The position numbers and the translations under genes were made by a program. A stretch of 64,000 bases of DNA from Qipengyuania seohaensis (GTDB lineage Bacteria; Pseudomonadota; Alphaproteobacteria; Sphingomonadales; Sphingomonadaceae). The stretch spans positions 965,001 through 1,029,000 of the forward strand of contig NZ_CP024920.1 of assembly GCF_002795865.1 (NCBI RefSeq). Direction: 5' to 3'. Within the stretch, counting starts at the first letter, position 1, and every line of letters begins with the position of its first letter. Below, piece by piece: positions 62,241 through 64,000 of the stretch. Under the pieces are notes generated by a model. That model did not search any database. It saw only the letters and a program-made list of their open reading frames with translations, and was not told where the DNA came from.

Positions 62241-62342
62241 CGGTCCCAAGATGTCCGTTTCGACGTTTTCTTAACTCGCGACGGCGCAGGGGCTGACTGA
62301 TGCCTTGCGATTTGGTGAAACGATACGATATTGCCGCTACCG

Positions 62343-62708
62343 ATGATCGATTACACCGCCCTCCCCCCAATTCGCGCCGCCAATGGCGAGGATGACGACA
62401 ACCGCGAGGGCGAAGGCCAGACCGGTCTCGCGACAAAGACCCGTACCAAGCCCAAGAAGCCGAGCCAGTACAAGGTCCTGCTGCTGAACGACGATTATAC
62501 GCCGATGGAATTCGTCGTCATCGTGCTGAAGCGCTTCTTCCGCATGAACATGGAAGAGGCGACCCGCGTGATGCTGCACGTCCACCAGAAGGGTGTCGGC
62601 GTCTGCGGCGTATTTCCGTATGAAGTGGCCGAGACCAAGGTGAACCAGGTGATGGATTTCGCGCGCGAGAACCAGCACCCGCTGCAGTGCACGCTGGAGA
62701 AGGCCTGA
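62343..62708 (+). CDS. clpS: ATP-dependent Clp protease adaptor ClpS
   Basis: A 121-residue adaptor starting at ATG 62343 (TTG 62331 is an alternative). After a charged N-terminal extension (about residues 12-38) the ClpS fold is clear: [42 protein letters not shown] and [28 protein letters not shown]. It delivers N-degron substrates to ClpA-ClpP in the cytoplasm. Confidence 0.95.
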   Translation: MIDYTALPPIRAANGEDDDNREGEGQTGLATKTRTKPKKPSQYKVLLLNDDYTPMEFVVIVLKRFFRMNMEEATRVMLHVHQKGVGVCGVFPYEVAETKVNQVMDFARENQHPLQCTLEKA

Positions 62709-62797
62709 TCGCCATCCCCTTTCTCGTTTCCGGTAGGGCATGACGCGCGGGTAATTTCTCGCTAGAGCCGCCCGAACGCCAAGAAACCGGAAACCGC

Positions 62798-64000
62798 GTG
62801 CTCAACTTCCTTCCTGCCATCGACCGCTATATCTTCCGGCTGGTGATCGTGCCGATGCTGGGCGTATTCGCCCTCGCGGCATCGCTCCTGACCCTCGACA
62901 AGATGCTGCGCCTGCTCGACTTCGTGGCGGTGGAAGGCGGACCGATCGGTGTCGTCTTCAAGATGCTGGCGACGCTCGTTCCCGAATATGCCAGCCTTGC
63001 GATTCCGCTTGGCCTGCTGCTGGGCATCCTGCTCGCCTTCCGCAAGCTCGCCACCACGAGCGAGCTGGACGTGTTCCGCGCAGTCGGTCTCAGCTACGGC
63101 CGCCTGCTGCGGGTGCCCTACATCATCACCATGGTCTTCATGGCCATCAATGTGGCGCTGGTCTTCTTCGTCCAGCCCGTCAGCCGCTTCACCTACGAGC
63201 GGCTCGAATACGAGCTTCGCTCCGGCGCTCTGGGGGCATCGATCAAGGTGGGAGAATTCACCACGCTCGCCGATCGCATGGCGCTGCGGATCGAGGAAAG
63301 CGAAGACGATGGCCGGCGGCTGATCGGAATCTTTGCGCGTGTTGCCAACGACAAGGGCCAGGTACTGTCGATCTCGGCGCGCGAGGGTTCATTCCTCGCC
63401 ACTACCGACGATCCCGACACGATCATCCTGCGCCTGACCGAGGGCACCATCGTCCAGGACACGGGCAACCAGACGCCCCGCGTCCTCACCTTCACACGCC
63501 ATGACCTGCCCATAGACTTGCCCGCGATCGAGGAATTCCGGGCGCGCGGCGAGGATGAACGCGAATACATCCTGCCCGAACTGCTGCGCGTCGGCTGGGC
63601 GGACAACCAGACCGAAACCAAGCGCGACGCCAGCCAGGCGAGCTTCAATTTCCGGCTGGTCGAGGTCGTAATGATGGCGCTGATGCCATTGCTCGCCGTG
63701 GCGCTTGGCATACCGCCCAAGCGATCGACCAGCGCGCTGGGCGTCTTCCTGTCGATCATCATGGTCGTCGCCTATCACAAGATAAACCAATACGGAGAGG
63801 ACGTGGCCGCGCTGGGCCTTGCCGACCCGATCCTCGCCCTATGGGGGCCATTCGTGATTTTCGCCGCGCTGATATTGTGGATGTACTGGCGCGTGGCCTT
63901 CGTGCCGGGCGGACAGGCAATCGGCGCGCTGGAGAACTGGTTCGCCAAGATTTCCAAGAAGATTGGCAAGCTCTTCAAACGCAAGCGCCGACACCATGTC
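62798..64000 (+). CDS. LptF/LptG family lipopolysaccharide export permease (3' truncated by window)
   Basis: 401 codons from GTG 62798 (VLNFLPAIDRYIFRLVIVPMLGVFALAASLLTLDKMLRLLD) run open to the window edge. YjgP/YjgQ features: N-terminal TM bundle, LATLVPEYASLAIPLGLLLGILLAFRKLATTSELDVFRAVGLSYGRLL, a periplasmic beta-jellyroll (about 150-265) and a C-terminal TM pair with ALGIPPKRSTSALGVFLSI. LptF and LptG pair with LptB to extract lipopolysaccharide from the inner membrane. It is probably LptF; the tail is Lys/Arg-rich. Confidence 0.9.
   Translation, partial: MLNFLPAIDRYIFRLVIVPMLGVFALAASLLTLDKMLRLLDFVAVEGGPIGVVFKMLATLVPEYASLAIPLGLLLGILLAFRKLATTSELDVFRAVGLSYGRLLRVPYIITMVFMAINVALVFFVQPVSRFTYERLEYELRSGALGASIKVGEFTTLADRMALRIEESEDDGRRLIGIFARVANDKGQVLSISAREGSFLATTDDPDTIILRLTEGTIVQDTGNQTPRVLTFTRHDLPIDLPAIEEFRARGEDEREYILPELLRVGWADNQTETKRDASQASFNFRLVEVVMMALMPLLAVALGIPPKRSTSALGVFLSIIMVVAYHKINQYGEDVAALGLADPILALWGPFVIFAALILWMYWRVAFVPGGQAIGALENWFAKISKKIGKLFKRKRRHHV

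Overview
The window reads as a chromosome segment of an alphaproteobacterium of the order Sphingomonadales, most likely family Erythrobacteraceae (Erythrobacter/Qipengyuania type). The evidence is high-GC codon use, a COQ9 homologue, a CBP3-type ubiquinol-cytochrome c chaperone next to a YceD/DUF177 gene, hslVU, an EipA/DUF1134 protein, a class I PHA synthase with an alphaproteobacterial phasin, and NodT-type efflux lipoproteins. No database search was possible; family names come from motifs, length and gene order.

Layout. 1-24 kb is ordinary core genome: a truncated retropepsin-like protein, an Atm1-type ABC exporter, an M16 peptidase, a SulP transporter, an hslV-hslU-ACT operon behind a sigma32-like promoter, a BamE-type lipoprotein, CBP3-DUF177, ssb, an ankyrin-COQ9-feoA-feoB block, a SCO1-YcgN-metallopeptidase-coiled coil-ribD-ribE operon, an OmpA-family protein, an aminotransferase-GNAT pair and EipA. 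A tRNA-Ser(GCU) follows at 24134.

Island 1 (about 24.2-32.3 kb) is an AT-richer insert in the 3' end of tRNA-Ser. A 15-bp copy of the tRNA end recurs at 32320. It carries two SAM methyltransferases, a flippase-like membrane protein and a glycosyltransferase as cargo, then a mobility block: an HUH-endonuclease-like protein, a PC4-like protein, a Cys-rich protein, AlpA and a tyrosine integrase. Core genome resumes with an FNR-type regulator, a DJ-1/PfpI protein and a TetR-MFS-HlyD-NodT efflux operon with a clear TetR-type palindrome.

Island 2 (about 39.1-51.8 kb) sits in the 3' end of tRNA-Thr(CGU). It carries a serine hydrolase with its MarR regulator and a long operator palindrome, a stand-alone SF2 helicase with a hydrophobic segment, a small GGFGSGR protein and a 1200-aa MmeI-like restriction-methyltransferase. 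It ends with a second HUH-like/AlpA/integrase block. Paired GTGCCCCCA boxes with the same 12-bp phase occur near both ends. The two islands share the same mobility architecture but different cargo.

52-56.3 kb holds a thioesterase followed by four small single genes, separated by directly repeated elements of about 80-90 bp that also flank the island 2 helicase. 56.3-64 kb is core again: a crotonase with a winged-helix regulator, an AlaC-like aminotransferase, the PHA pair phaC and phasin, clpS and the start of an LptF/G permease. The phasin has an unusual histone-H1-like N-terminus and a well-placed internal start site.
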